A model generated the notes under the pieces. It did not search any database and had not been told where the DNA came from. It saw only the letters and a program-made list of their open reading frames with translations. DNA of 54,880 nt from Sphingobacteriaceae bacterium UBA6709 (lineage in GTDB: Bacteria > Bacteroidota > Bacteroidia > Sphingobacteriales > Sphingobacteriaceae), in NCBI GenBank assembly GCA_002454425.1, contig DKIV01000051.1, positions 96,633 to 151,512 of the forward strand, written 5' to 3'. Both the position numbers and the translations under genes were made by a program. Shown piece after piece: positions 33,194-42,690 of this stretch (within the stretch, counting starts at the first letter, position 1; each line of letters starts with the position of its first letter).

Positions 33194-34477
33194 TTATTGT
33201 TTATCCTGTAAAATGGTATAGCCTATCAATTCATCCCATCGTGAGCCTGGCCTATGATAGTAGAAGAACGCATTATACTGATTGCGTGTTTGAAAGAAGT
33301 TTCCCTCTGTGAGCGATCTGTCGCGTTGCTTGTTTGACAACACGATATATTCATAATTGTACACACCCTGTTTCAGCTTTTGTTTATTGACAAAGCTGTC
33401 GTTGGATGGTTCATATTGAAGTTTATTTTCCGGAGCAATCTCGTAGTTGTTGAAGCCACCCAGGATGTATAGATCCTTTCCGGCGAAAGCCTCATGGTTT
33501 TTTAGTTTAAATGTTACCTCCGCATAGTCTGAAGAAATTGCCTCCTGTTCATAATCAATATTGGCAATCTTAAAGCTTCCATTGGCATCGAAACTGTATA
33601 GATATTGGTCTGAACCCCGGGCAATATCTTCCAGCAACGAAATGTGCGCTACAGAATCTCTGCTGATCTCATCAATTCGCTCCGACTTGGAACGCATGGA
33701 ACGTAAATCAAGCATCCGAAATTCATTTCCTCCGGGGAACTCGAATCCTTGCGCTGGATTATAAACGAGTTCACTGGATTTTTGAAAGGTGGGCATTCGC
33801 GCACTTGTAGCCATATCCGGACGGCCATTTTGCAGAACGTTCAGCAGAATATCTGTTGATGGATTACGAATGTCGAGAGTTCCTACGCCTACGTTCACCA
33901 TTATTCGTTGATGTGAAAGTCGTGTCGGAACATTTACCGAGGGCATCTTCGTTATGGTAAGGTTTACTTTTTCCTCAAGAACATAAAAACGCCTGCTGAG
34001 TACAAGCTGTTCAGGATTATTGTTTTCGTAAACCTTCAGGAGGTAGTTCCCGGAGATTTTCGGTTTTATCACGGCATTGGGAAAGCTTAGCTCATAGTGC
34101 GTGTATTTCTCCAAAGTATTCCTTGAGAAGGAGTAATTTTCAATTCTGTTCTCCGAAAACCCTTCCAGATATTCATTAACAGGCAGGTTACTGCTCTTCC
34201 AGTTAGCAGTACAATGTTCAATAGTATAATACAACGTTCTGCTGCCCGGATACAGGTCATCAAAGCTCAATAAAAGCGTCGTCTGGCCGTTCAAGGGAAG
34301 GAGCGGTATTTGGTCGGCACGTCTTTCCGGTGACAATTGCACCGACTTTACCCGTTGATCATAATTCTTGTCAGCATATTCCAGAACTTGAGCCATTGGG
34401 ACTTGCTGAGCCAAAAGCATGGTGCTTGCCACTAGTTGCAGCAGCACCAGAAATGTTCTTAGTCGCGACTTCCCCAT
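33194..34477 (-). CDS. DUF5103 / type IX secretion plug-domain protein
   Basis: This 427-residue exported protein has a signal peptide (about 1-23, cut near LLAQQ). The pattern RADQIPLLPLNGQTTLLLSFDDL followed by YTIEHCTANWKSS is the DUF5103 signature, a beta-sandwich family now described as the plug protein that closes the SprA translocon of the type IX secretion system. A carbohydrate-binding-module-like beta domain follows (about 300-425, GGFNNYEI). It is the only T9SS-related gene here and implies such a system elsewhere in the genome. It lies 14 bases after the ABC-F gene. Confidence 0.82.
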   Translation of the reverse strand: MGKSRLRTFLVLLQLVASTMLLAQQVPMAQVLEYADKNYDQRVKSVQLSPERRADQIPLLPLNGQTTLLLSFDDLYPGSRTLYYTIEHCTANWKSSNLPVNEYLEGFSENRIENYSFSRNTLEKYTHYELSFPNAVIKPKISGNYLLKVYENNNPEQLVLSRRFYVLEEKVNLTITKMPSVNVPTRLSHQRIMVNVGVGTLDIRNPSTDILLNVLQNGRPDMATSARMPTFQKSSELVYNPAQGFEFPGGNEFRMLDLRSMRSKSERIDEISRDSVAHISLLEDIARGSDQYLYSFDANGSFKIANIDYEQEAISSDYAEVTFKLKNHEAFAGKDLYILGGFNNYEIAPENKLQYEPSNDSFVNKQKLKQGVYNYEYIVLSNKQRDRSLTEGNFFQTRNQYNAFFYYHRPGSRWDELIGYTILQDKQ

Positions 34478-34491
34478 GCTCCCTGCGTTAA

Positions 34492-36408
34492 CTAAGCTTC
34501 CAGTTCCATAATACGGGTAGCAATTTCTTCCCAGCTATTCTGATTTGTGGAAAGCTCTGCCTTCAACGTTTCATAGCGCTCATTTACGGCCTTGAGTTTC
34601 GTCGCATCCTGATACAGCGTTTCATCAGCCAGCAGTGTCTCCTGTTCCTTTATTGAGTTTTCAATGACGGAGATCTGCTCTTCCACTGAGCTAAGCGTTT
34701 TATTCAGCTTTTTAAGCTCTGCCGCTTTTTCATCTTTCTGGTTTTTTTTATTTGCAGGCTTTTCTTCCTTCTCTTTCTTTGGAGTAGCTACCGCAGTTGC
34801 GCCTGCAGCAGGGCGGCGGGAGTTCCATTCCTCGTATTCAGCGTAAGTGCCGGGATATTCTTTTATCTGTTGATCTTCAATAAACCAAATCTTGTTGGCT
34901 ACATTATCCAACAGATACCGGTCGTGAGATACCACAATGAAAGTTCCTTCAAACTGATTTAGTGCCTGAATAAGGATGTTTACCGATTGTATGTCAAGGT
35001 GGTTGGTAGGCTCATCCAGCACAAGGAAATTGGCATCCGCTGTAAGCGCCTTTGCCAGTGCTACGCGAGATTTCTCTCCTCCCGATAATACCTTGATCTT
35101 CTTGAAAACATCGTCTCCTGTGAATAGGAAACATCCCAGGATAGAACGAAGCTCTGTTTCTGTATGTTTGGGCGCAAACGCCTGCAGCTCATTGAGGATA
35201 GCATTGTCGAGGTGCAGCGATTCCAATTGATGCTGAGCAAAGAATGTTTCAGTAACATTATGCCCGGTAATGCATTCCCCCTGATGCCCGCTTTCAGTAT
35301 TAGTGATGATACGAAGCAAAGTTGATTTCCCGCGTCCGTTGGCTCCAATGAGGGCGATCTTATCACCTTTTTCAATGACCGCGTTAGCTTTGCTTAGGAT
35401 TCTTATGTTTGGATATTCTTTGCTGATATTTTCAAGCCGAACAACATGACGGCCTGATTGCTTGCTGAATTTAAAGCTGAAGTTCACCGATGGATTGTCG
35501 TCGTCAACGTCATCTACACGATCCATCTTCTCAAGTAGCTTAATGCGTGATTGTGCGAATTTGGCTTTACTAGCCTTTGCGCGGAAGCGCTCAATAAGGC
35601 GTTCTTCCTGTTTTATCTTTTGCTGCTGATTCTTAAACTCATTACGTTGAATCTCCTCACGCATGCCTTTCTCCTCCATGTAATAGCTGTAGTTCCCTGA
35701 GTAGGAAATAAGCTTTCCTTTGCGTGATTCAACAATGCGGTTGACCACTTTGTCTAAAAACCAGCGGTCATGCGATACGATAACAATAGCCCCTTCAAAA
35801 GCTTGTAAGTAGGTCTCAAGCCACTTAATGGACGGAAGGTCAAGGTGATTGGTAGGCTCATCTAGCAGTAAGATGTCAGGAGCCTGCAGCAGTATTTTTG
35901 CCAACATCACGCGCATTCGCCATCCTCCAGAGAATTCCGCAAGCGGGCGGTGCTGATCCTCCTCGCTGAAACCTAAGCCGGCAAGAATTTCGTGCGTTTT
36001 AAACTCAATATTGTATCCATCCAGGGCCTCAAACTCGTGCTGCTTATCGCTCAGCTTATGGATAAGATCCTCGGTGTAGTCCGTTTCAAGTTTCTTGAGA
36101 ATATTCTCGATCTCGGTATGCAGCTGATTCTGACGCTCAAAAGCCTCCATGGCTACATGAAGGATGCTCTTGTCTGATTGATAGGAGAGAAGATCCTGAT
36201 TCAGATATCCGATCTTGAGATCTTTAGCCATGGATATGGTTCCTTCTGTAGGCTTATATGCCCCAACAATCAATTTTAAGAGCGTTGTTTTGCCTGTACC
36301 ATTAGCGCCAATGAGGCCTGTTTTATCCCCCGGCTTAATGTGCCAGTTTGCGTCGTCATATAATGCCCTTGCACCTATCTCGAACGTGAGGTTGTTAATC
36401 GCAATCAC
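34492..36408 (-). CDS. ABC-F family ATPase (translation factor)
   Basis: This 638-residue soluble protein has two ABC cassettes without membrane domains. The first Walker A, GANGTGKT, is at 34-41; the first signature is FSGGWRMR with Walker B in LLLDEPTNHLD. The second cassette has GANGRGKST, LSGGEKSR and LVLDEPTNHLD. A charged linker (about 230-300) and a C-terminal coiled coil (about 560-635, Lys/Glu-rich) are typical of Uup/YbiT-type ABC-F proteins that act on the ribosome. It is the first gene of the minus-strand operon with the plug-domain protein and thioesterase. Housekeeping is more likely than antibiotic resistance. Confidence 0.93.
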   Translation of the reverse strand: MIAINNLTFEIGARALYDDANWHIKPGDKTGLIGANGTGKTTLLKLIVGAYKPTEGTISMAKDLKIGYLNQDLLSYQSDKSILHVAMEAFERQNQLHTEIENILKKLETDYTEDLIHKLSDKQHEFEALDGYNIEFKTHEILAGLGFSEEDQHRPLAEFSGGWRMRVMLAKILLQAPDILLLDEPTNHLDLPSIKWLETYLQAFEGAIVIVSHDRWFLDKVVNRIVESRKGKLISYSGNYSYYMEEKGMREEIQRNEFKNQQQKIKQEERLIERFRAKASKAKFAQSRIKLLEKMDRVDDVDDDNPSVNFSFKFSKQSGRHVVRLENISKEYPNIRILSKANAVIEKGDKIALIGANGRGKSTLLRIITNTESGHQGECITGHNVTETFFAQHQLESLHLDNAILNELQAFAPKHTETELRSILGCFLFTGDDVFKKIKVLSGGEKSRVALAKALTADANFLVLDEPTNHLDIQSVNILIQALNQFEGTFIVVSHDRYLLDNVANKIWFIEDQQIKEYPGTYAEYEEWNSRRPAAGATAVATPKKEKEEKPANKKNQKDEKAAELKKLNKTLSSVEEQISVIENSIKEQETLLADETLYQDATKLKAVNERYETLKAELSTNQNSWEEIATRIMELEA

Positions 36409-36518
36409 AACGCAAAATTAATGAAATATGCTGGATTTATGCGTCATAGGATTGAAATTGGTAAGGATTTCCTCCGGATTATTGCCGTAATTTTATGCGC
36501 AGCTGAACGAGGAAATAG

Positions 36519-36547
36519 AAAAGGCGACCTCAATAAAGTCGCCTTTT
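36519..36547 (-). terminator. Terminator of the M13 peptidase gene
   Basis: A 10-bp stem (36519-36528 with 36538-36547) and a 9-base loop read as a terminator on the minus strand, 15 bases past the stop codon. Confidence 0.8.
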
Positions 36548-36562
36548 TATTAGTGGGTATAT

Positions 36563-38599
36563 TTACCAGATCTTTATTCTGTCTTCCGGCTTTTTGTATA
36601 GTTTGTCGCCCGGCTGAACATTAAATGCTTTATACCAGGCATCCATATTTACTGGCGCGCCAATGGTTCTGAACTCTCCCGGAGAGTGAGGGTCAGTAAC
36701 GATAAACTGCGCTGCTGTTTCAGGAAGAATATTGCCTCGCCATACCTGTGCCCATGACAGGAAGAAACGCTGATCGGGAGTAAATCCATCGATCTTTTCT
36801 TCTGATTGGCCCTGTTTTGTCATCTTGAAAGCTTCATAAGCTGCATTTAATCCGCCGAGGTCACCAATGTTTTCTCCCATAGTAAGCTTCCCATTTACGT
36901 GGATGGTATCAAGGATGGTATAGCCATCAAATTGCTCGCCTAAAGCTTTTGTTTTGGCTTTAAACTTGCTAAGATCTTCCGCGGTCCACCAGTTGCGGAG
37001 GTTCCCGTCTTTATCATACTGGCTTCCGGAATCATCGAATCCATGTGACATCTCATGCCCGATAACAGCACCGATACCCCCGTAATTTACAGCATCGTCG
37101 GCATTCGGATCAAAGAACGGGAATTGTAGAATACCCGCGGGAAAAACGATCTCATTCATCAGTGGACTGTAATATGCGTTAACCGTCGGTGGTGTCATTC
37201 CCCAGCGACTACGATCTACAGGCTTGCCCAGCTGTTTAATCATCTCGTTGTACGACCAGATATCCGCATTTCTCAGGTTCTGATAATAGGTGTTTCTGTT
37301 GATGACTAAGCCCTGATAGTCTTTAAACTTGTCTGGATAGCCAATCTTAGGATTGAAAGCGGCAAGCTTGGCAAGTGCTTTTTCTTTTGTAGGAGCACTC
37401 ATCCAATCAAGGTTGTTAATACGTATAGCGTAGGCTTTACGAAGATTTTCAATCAAGACCTTCATTCTTTCCTTAGCCTCCGGCTTAAAATGCTCTTTTA
37501 CGTAAAGCTGACCCAGTAACTCACCAATGTTGTTGTCGGTAATAGACGACATGCGTTGCCATCTGGGTGTTTGCACGCGCTGTCCGGAAAGTACTTGACT
37601 GAAAGCGAAGTTCGCCTCAACAAAAGGCGAGCTTAAGGCTCCTGCCGAGTTCTTAAGAACCTGCCACTTGAGGTAGGTCTTTAAATCGTTTACAGACGTC
37701 TTCTTGATGATGCCATCCAATGACACGAAGAATCCTGGAACATTTACCAGCAAGGTGTCTTGCCCGCTTACCTTCATTTTGGGAAGCAGCTGCGACCAGT
37801 TAAGGGTAGGAGTGGTTTTGCTGAAGTCGCTAACCGTAAATTTATTGTATGTGGCATGCGGATCACGCATCTCAACTCTGCTTTTTTGCGCAGCGGCAAA
37901 CTCTTTTTCAAGGTTGAAGATCAGATCGGCACTGCGTGAAGCTTCAGCGCTGTTGCTTCCGGTAAGCGTGAACAGGGTGCTAACATATTTCTTATAAGCC
38001 TCCTGGATCTTTGTACTACGGCTGTCTGATTTCAGATAATAGTCGCGATCGGGCAAACTGGTACCCCCTTGCGATAACTGAGGAACATTCTTATTCACGT
38101 TTTTGCGATCCTGTCCAACGAAGAATCCAAAAAATGGTGATCCGATACCTTGCGTACGCATATACGCCGCTTCATCGAGAACGCCCTGGAGGCTGTTTAT
38201 TTTAGTAACTCTCGCAAGGTCGGGCTTTATCGGATTATAACCAAGCTTTTCTATGGTCAGACTATCCATTCCTGCGGCGTAAAAGTCACCTACACGTTTT
38301 TCTACGGATCCTGGCTTAGCTCCCTTGTCCGCGGCTGCTTTTGCAAGGATTTCCTTTACCGCATTGATGTTAAAATCGCGGAGAACGTTAAAACTACCCC
38401 AGCGTGTCTCCTTCGCGGGCACCGGATTGTTTTTTATCCATGTACCGCTGGCATATTCATAAAAGTTGTCGCCGGGTTTAACGGAAAGATCCATGTTTGA
38501 AGGATCAATAAATTTCTGTTTCTGGGCATCCTGCGCATTTGCACCTAATGACAATGCGAATAATGCCGGAATTAATAACGTTGATTTTCTTTTAGACAT
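36563..38599 (-). CDS. M13 family zinc metallopeptidase (PepO/neprilysin-like)
   Basis: This 678-residue exported peptidase starts at the ATG ending at 38599. An in-frame ATG 29 codons further upstream adds a stretch that does not resemble a signal peptide, whereas this start gives one (1-22, cut near ANAQ). The zinc motif HEMSH is at 515-519, with ENIGDLGGL about 50 residues later supplying the third ligand. The substrate-binding NAYYSP motif precedes HEMSH, and the C-terminal tryptophan is typical. It probably degrades peptides in the periplasm. It is a single-gene unit. Confidence 0.93.
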   Translation of the reverse strand: MSKRKSTLLIPALFALSLGANAQDAQKQKFIDPSNMDLSVKPGDNFYEYASGTWIKNNPVPAKETRWGSFNVLRDFNINAVKEILAKAAADKGAKPGSVEKRVGDFYAAGMDSLTIEKLGYNPIKPDLARVTKINSLQGVLDEAAYMRTQGIGSPFFGFFVGQDRKNVNKNVPQLSQGGTSLPDRDYYLKSDSRSTKIQEAYKKYVSTLFTLTGSNSAEASRSADLIFNLEKEFAAAQKSRVEMRDPHATYNKFTVSDFSKTTPTLNWSQLLPKMKVSGQDTLLVNVPGFFVSLDGIIKKTSVNDLKTYLKWQVLKNSAGALSSPFVEANFAFSQVLSGQRVQTPRWQRMSSITDNNIGELLGQLYVKEHFKPEAKERMKVLIENLRKAYAIRINNLDWMSAPTKEKALAKLAAFNPKIGYPDKFKDYQGLVINRNTYYQNLRNADIWSYNEMIKQLGKPVDRSRWGMTPPTVNAYYSPLMNEIVFPAGILQFPFFDPNADDAVNYGGIGAVIGHEMSHGFDDSGSQYDKDGNLRNWWTAEDLSKFKAKTKALGEQFDGYTILDTIHVNGKLTMGENIGDLGGLNAAYEAFKMTKQGQSEEKIDGFTPDQRFFLSWAQVWRGNILPETAAQFIVTDPHSPGEFRTIGAPVNMDAWYKAFNVQPGDKLYKKPEDRIKIW

Positions 38600-39054
38600 A
38601 AAACTATGATAAGATATGTTGTCTCTCGTGGTAAAAATAGAAAATTTAGCTATTTGTAAGGTGTTTTTCGATTGTAATAAACGCATAGAGGTTTACTCAA
38701 GCTCATGCATAGCACTGTTCTAGGTTGTTTGTGCTATCAGAATGCTATGGAATAAAGAAGTGCCGTTTCGGAAAAGAACGGAATATAGTCAGGGAATAAG
38801 GACTGTAAGTTAAAAAAGAGCGTAACCTTTTACAGAGCTTATCCCTGATGATTGAATAAGAATAACAGATTCCGAATTATTTATTGAACCATCTGAGAAC
38901 GCGATCAAAGTGCAGATATTCATATAGAACTGTACACACGCGGCGTGTTATATTAATTTTCATCGTCTTCAACAAATCGTAAATACGATATATATAACTC
39001 TAAATATGATAGATTATTGTACAGTCGGGACAAAAGTTCTCTCGTATGTAATTG
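38600..39054. other. 455-base intergenic stretch between M13 and nhaA genes
   Basis: No protein-coding frame or RNA gene was recognised. It must hold the M13 promoter (minus strand, near 38600-38690) and the 3' flank of nhaA. Two small palindromes are present: 38936-38948 (6-1-6) and 38976-38989 (ATCGTA-AA-TACGAT). Neither has a T tract. No TAnnTTTG element with good spacing was found for the M13 gene. Confidence 0.5.
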
Positions 39055-40254
39055 CTAACTAATCTTTCTGCTGTATATCTGTTCCTTTCTTTTTCTATAA
39101 AGGAAACTCAGAAACAGATATCCCAGCGTTCCTGAAAGTACTGATGCCACCAGGATAGCAAATTTTGCTTCTGTCTGAAATGCCGGATTCCCGAATGATA
39201 GAAGCGCGATGAACACTGACATGGTGAAACCGATACCGCCCAGAAAGCCCAATCCTATAATATGCTTCCAGGTAGAACGGCTCGGCAGGGAACTCAATCC
39301 GCTTTTTACTGAAATATAGGAGAATAGGGTGATGCCTAATGGTTTGCCTAATATCAGTCCCAGGATAACACCGAGGGCTAATGGGCTGCCGAGTCCTTCA
39401 ACCATCTCGGGAACGAAATGTATTGCTGTATTGGCAAGCGCAAATATGGGCATAATAAAGTAGTTCACCGGCTTGTGCAAGGCATGTTCCATTTTCTCAA
39501 GAGGCGACTCTACATCCGTGTTATTGGTTGGGATTGTGAGGGCAAGCAATACCCCTGCAATCGTCGCGTGAATTCCAGAATGATGAATGAAATACCATAG
39601 GAAGACTCCTGGAATAATATAAAATATCTGTTTTTTAACTCCCGCAAAGTTGAGTGCTGTTAGTAGAGCCACGATTGCGCCAGCATACAGCAGTTGGTCA
39701 AAATGTACTTCTGCAGTGTAGAATATGGCAATCACCAGAATTGCGCCCAGGTCATCAACAATGGCCAGAGCCGCGAGGAAAATCTTTAGAGACGACGGAA
39801 CTTTCTTTCCCAGCAGAGAGATTATCGCTAGAGCAAAGGCAATGTCTGTAGCCATAGGGATGCCCCATCCGGCAGCCGTCTCACTATGTCTGTTTACGAG
39901 GAAATAGATGCCCGCGGGCACCAGCATGCCCCCTAATGCCGCAAAAACAGGAAGCGCCGCTTTCTTGGGCGAGGAAAGTTCTCCTTCCAGAATCTCCCGC
40001 TTTATTTCCAATCCCACCAGCAGGAAAAATATGGCCATTAAACCATCATTGATCCATAGCTCCAGAGGATAACGTAGCTGTACTCCATTAAAATTTTTTC
40101 CTAACTCCAGTTCCAGCAGCTTATGAAAAGAATCACCCCAACCGGAGTTGGCGATAATCAGCGATACTACCACTGCAACCATGAGTAAAACTCCTCCGAT
40201 CTGACCAGAGCGTAGAAACTCGCGGAAAGGTTTTAAGTTTATAAGCTTTGCCAT
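39055..40254 (-). CDS. nhaA: Na+/H+ antiporter NhaA
   Basis: This 399-residue inner-membrane protein exchanges sodium for protons in pH and sodium homeostasis. It has about twelve hydrophobic helices. The ion-binding pair Asp167-Asp168 lies in LAIVDDLGAI, and Asp137 in MATDIAFALAI also matches the family. FFLLVGLEIKRE near 76-88 and the C-terminal GIGFTMSVFIALLSF segment are further NhaA signatures. Length is normal. It is a single-gene unit; no riboswitch or NhaR-like gene was seen next to it. Confidence 0.95.
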   Translation of the reverse strand: MAKLINLKPFREFLRSGQIGGVLLMVAVVVSLIIANSGWGDSFHKLLELELGKNFNGVQLRYPLELWINDGLMAIFFLLVGLEIKREILEGELSSPKKAALPVFAALGGMLVPAGIYFLVNRHSETAAGWGIPMATDIAFALAIISLLGKKVPSSLKIFLAALAIVDDLGAILVIAIFYTAEVHFDQLLYAGAIVALLTALNFAGVKKQIFYIIPGVFLWYFIHHSGIHATIAGVLLALTIPTNNTDVESPLEKMEHALHKPVNYFIMPIFALANTAIHFVPEMVEGLGSPLALGVILGLILGKPLGITLFSYISVKSGLSSLPSRSTWKHIIGLGFLGGIGFTMSVFIALLSFGNPAFQTEAKFAILVASVLSGTLGYLFLSFLYRKRKEQIYSRKIS

Positions 40255-40366
40255 GCGACGAAGTTATGAATTTACGAGGCAAACCGCCATGTTGATCTGC
40301 TCCGGAATGCGTTAATTTGGTTTTGGAATCGACTATTTTACTCTTTGTAATGAGAAATTTACCTTT

Positions 40367-40993
40367 CTACTGCTCTATTAGGTCGGAGATATCTCCTTTT
40401 CCCTGCCTTACAATTTCAAACTCTCCGTTGCTACAGTCGATTACCGTTGAAGCGATATTGCCGCCATATCCGCCATCAATCACAAGATCTACACTTTCTT
40501 CATACTTCTCATGTATCAGCTCCGGATCTGTAGAGTACTCAAGAATTTCATCGTCATCTTTAATGGACGTCGTCAGAATAGGATTTCCGAGCTGACGTAC
40601 GATTTCCAGAATGATCTCATTGTCGGGAATACGAATTCCTACAGTATTCTTTTTTGAGCTTAGAAGACGTGGGACATTTTTCGTGGCATTCATAATGAAT
40701 GTATAGGGACCAGGAAGGCTTTTTTTCAATAACCGGAATAGTGAGGTGTCCATAGGCTTCACGAATTCGGAAATGTGACTCAGGTCGCTGCATATAAACG
40801 AGAAGTTAGCCTTCTCCGGCTTGATGCCTCTTAGTCGGCATATCCTTTCTATAGCGCGGTGATTGGTAATGTCGCAGCCCAAACCGTAAATAGTATCGGT
40901 AGGATAAATAATGATGCCGCCGGATTTCAGCACTTCAACAACCTCTTGTATAGCTTTTGGATTGGGGTTCTCCGGATATATTTTGATTAACAT
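40367..40993 (-). CDS. Sua5/YciO/YrdC family protein
   Basis: This 208-residue cytosolic protein is one YrdC-like domain. The core is GGIIIYPTDTIYGLGCD (about 25-41), RGIKPEKANFSFIC, LPGPYTFIMNATKNVP, VGIRIPDNE and a C-terminal DGGYGGNIASTVIDC. Family members make threonylcarbamoyl-AMP for tRNA t6A modification. The details (KPEKANFSFIC in place of the canonical KxRP pattern) are closer to the YciO subgroup, so activity in t6A synthesis is possible but not certain. It lies between nhaA and asnS on the same strand, behind the asnS terminator. Confidence 0.85.
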   Translation of the reverse strand: MLIKIYPENPNPKAIQEVVEVLKSGGIIIYPTDTIYGLGCDITNHRAIERICRLRGIKPEKANFSFICSDLSHISEFVKPMDTSLFRLLKKSLPGPYTFIMNATKNVPRLLSSKKNTVGIRIPDNEIILEIVRQLGNPILTTSIKDDDEILEYSTDPELIHEKYEESVDLVIDGGYGGNIASTVIDCSNGEFEIVRQGKGDISDLIEQ

Positions 40994-41073
40994 AACGTAC
41001 GTTTTTAATTTGTCCTGTTAGAACAACGCTGATATAGAATTCTTGTTTCCATGGCATCGGGCATCAGGGCTTT

Positions 41074-41101
41074 AAAAAGAAAAAGCCCCTGTTCGGGGCT
41101 T
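41074..41101 (-). terminator. Terminator of asnS
   Basis: On the minus strand a 7-bp stem (AAGCCCC/GGGGCTT, 41095-41101 with 41083-41089) with a 5-base loop is followed by TTTTTCTTTTT. It lies six bases past the asnS stop. Confidence 0.85.
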
Positions 41102-41106
41102 CAATA

Positions 41107-42552
41107 TTAAAATTCTGCATTCTTTGGAGTCCGCGGGAAAGGAATCACATCGCGAATGTTGGTCATTCCCGTAACAAAGAGTACCAGACGTTCAAATCCT
41201 AACCCAAATCCCGAGTGAGGTACTGTTCCAAATCTTCTGGTATCCAGGAACCAGCTCATCTCTTCCGCTGGTATGTGCATCTCTGCCATTCTGCGTTCCA
41301 GTTTCTCAAGATTTTCCTCACGCTGCGAGCCGCCGACGATCTCTCCAATTCCCGGGAATAAGATATCCATTGCTCTGACCGTGCTATGTCCTTGCGCGTC
41401 TACGTCATTCTGCTTCATGTAGAACGCTTTAATGTCGGCAGGATAATCTGTCAGAATAACCGGTTTCTTAAAGTGCTTCTCAACTAAGAAACGTTCGTGC
41501 TCAGATTGCAGATCGGCACCCCAGTTGTCAATAAGATATTTAAATTGTTTCTTCTGATTCGGCTTGGAGCTCTTCAGAATATCTATAGCCTCAGTATAAG
41601 TTACGCGCTCAAAACTGTTATCCAGGCAGAAATTAAGCTTGCTGATCAAGTCTAAGTCGGAGCGTTCAGCCTGAGGTTTCTGCTTCTCCTCTTCCAGTAA
41701 TCTGTTTTTAAGGAACTCCAGTTCTTCTTTGCAATGCTCTAAAGCGTATTTTATAACATACTTCAGCAGATCTTCCGCCAGATCCATGTTGTCATCAAGC
41801 TCATAGAATGCCATCTCCGGCTCTATCATCCAGAATTCCGCAAGGTGTCTTGTGGTATTGGAGTTTTCAGCCCTGAATGTAGGTCCGAAAGTGTAGATCT
41901 CACCAAACGCAAGCGCTGCAAGTTCTCCTTCCAGCTGACCTGATACCGTGAGATTGGTAGATTTTCCGAAGAAGTCTTCTTTGAAATTTACGCTGCCATC
42001 CTCATTGCGTGGTACATTGTCAAAGTCGATCGTTGTCACTCTAAACATTTCACCAGCACCTTCCGCATCCGATCCGGTAATAATAGGTGAATGCATATAT
42101 ACGAAGCCACGCTCCTGGAAGAACTGATGGATTGCGAATGATAGGGCGTTTCTAACTTTAAAAACAGCGTTAAACGTGTTTGTACGGAAACGCAGGTGTG
42201 CAATTTCTCTTAAGAATTCAAGGCTGTGTTTCTTAGGCTGCAGCGGATATTTCTCCGCGTCGCAATCTCCCAGAATTTCCACAGTGTCAGCCTTAAGCTC
42301 TACCTGCTGACCTTTACCTAGTGACTCAGTGAGTATGCCTGTTACCGAAACCGCGGCTCCTGTGGTAATGCGCTTTAATAGGGCGGGGTCTGTAGCTTCG
42401 AAATCAACCACCGCCTGAATATTATTAATTGAAGACCCATCATTAATTGCTATAAACTGATTGTTGCGGAATGTTCTTACCCATCCCTTTACAGTAACCC
42501 GCTGTCCGAACTCAGCGGAGATTAATAAGTCTTTAATTTTCGTCCGTTTCAT
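41107..42552 (-). CDS. asnS: Asparaginyl-tRNA synthetase
   Basis: This 481-residue class II aminoacyl-tRNA synthetase charges tRNA-Asn. The start ending at 42552 (MKRTKIKDLL) matches the family's N-terminus; an in-frame ATG 23 codons upstream adds a non-conserved stretch. An OB-fold anticodon-binding domain (about 15-115, VKGWVRTFRNNQF) is followed by the catalytic core with motif 2 (GPTFRAENSNTTRHLAEFW) and motif 3 (GFGLGFERLVLFVTG). NIRDVIPFPRTP near the end is diagnostic of AsnS/AspS. It is divergent from the WYL regulator gene. Confidence 0.96.
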   Translation of the reverse strand: MKRTKIKDLLISAEFGQRVTVKGWVRTFRNNQFIAINDGSSINNIQAVVDFEATDPALLKRITTGAAVSVTGILTESLGKGQQVELKADTVEILGDCDAEKYPLQPKKHSLEFLREIAHLRFRTNTFNAVFKVRNALSFAIHQFFQERGFVYMHSPIITGSDAEGAGEMFRVTTIDFDNVPRNEDGSVNFKEDFFGKSTNLTVSGQLEGELAALAFGEIYTFGPTFRAENSNTTRHLAEFWMIEPEMAFYELDDNMDLAEDLLKYVIKYALEHCKEELEFLKNRLLEEEKQKPQAERSDLDLISKLNFCLDNSFERVTYTEAIDILKSSKPNQKKQFKYLIDNWGADLQSEHERFLVEKHFKKPVILTDYPADIKAFYMKQNDVDAQGHSTVRAMDILFPGIGEIVGGSQREENLEKLERRMAEMHIPAEEMSWFLDTRRFGTVPHSGFGLGFERLVLFVTGMTNIRDVIPFPRTPKNAEF

Positions 42553-42677
42553 AGTGAGCAAATCTAAAAAAAGAAATGAAGATTGGCGTGCTTTCCGAAT
42601 AAATACAACATACATATTCATCGTATCATCAGCCTGTTAAAAATGTACTACGGTTAGCAGGTGATGGCTCCCTACTG

Positions 42678-42685
42678 TACCTTTG
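42678..42685 (+). promoter_or_regulatory. -7 element TACCTTTG directly before the WYL regulator start
   Basis: TACCTTTG matches TAnnTTTG exactly and ends five bases before the ATG at 42691. Transcription would start at or within a base or two of that ATG, giving a leaderless or nearly leaderless mRNA. A weak -33 (GTTAG) lies about 21 bases upstream. This also argues against the in-frame ATG candidates at 42661-42664. Confidence 0.45.
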
Positions 42686-42690
42686 CTGTA

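Noticed and set aside
34492..36408. ABC-F protein as an antibiotic resistance factor
   Set aside because: Its coiled-coil C-terminus and operon neighbours are those of housekeeping Uup/YbiT-like members; nothing points to drug resistance.
38600..38686. Upstream ATG extending the M13 peptidase by 29 residues
   Set aside because: The extension is not signal-like and pushes the real signal peptide inside the protein.
42553..42621. Upstream ATG extending AsnS by 23 residues
   Set aside because: The family's conserved N-terminus starts at the downstream ATG.
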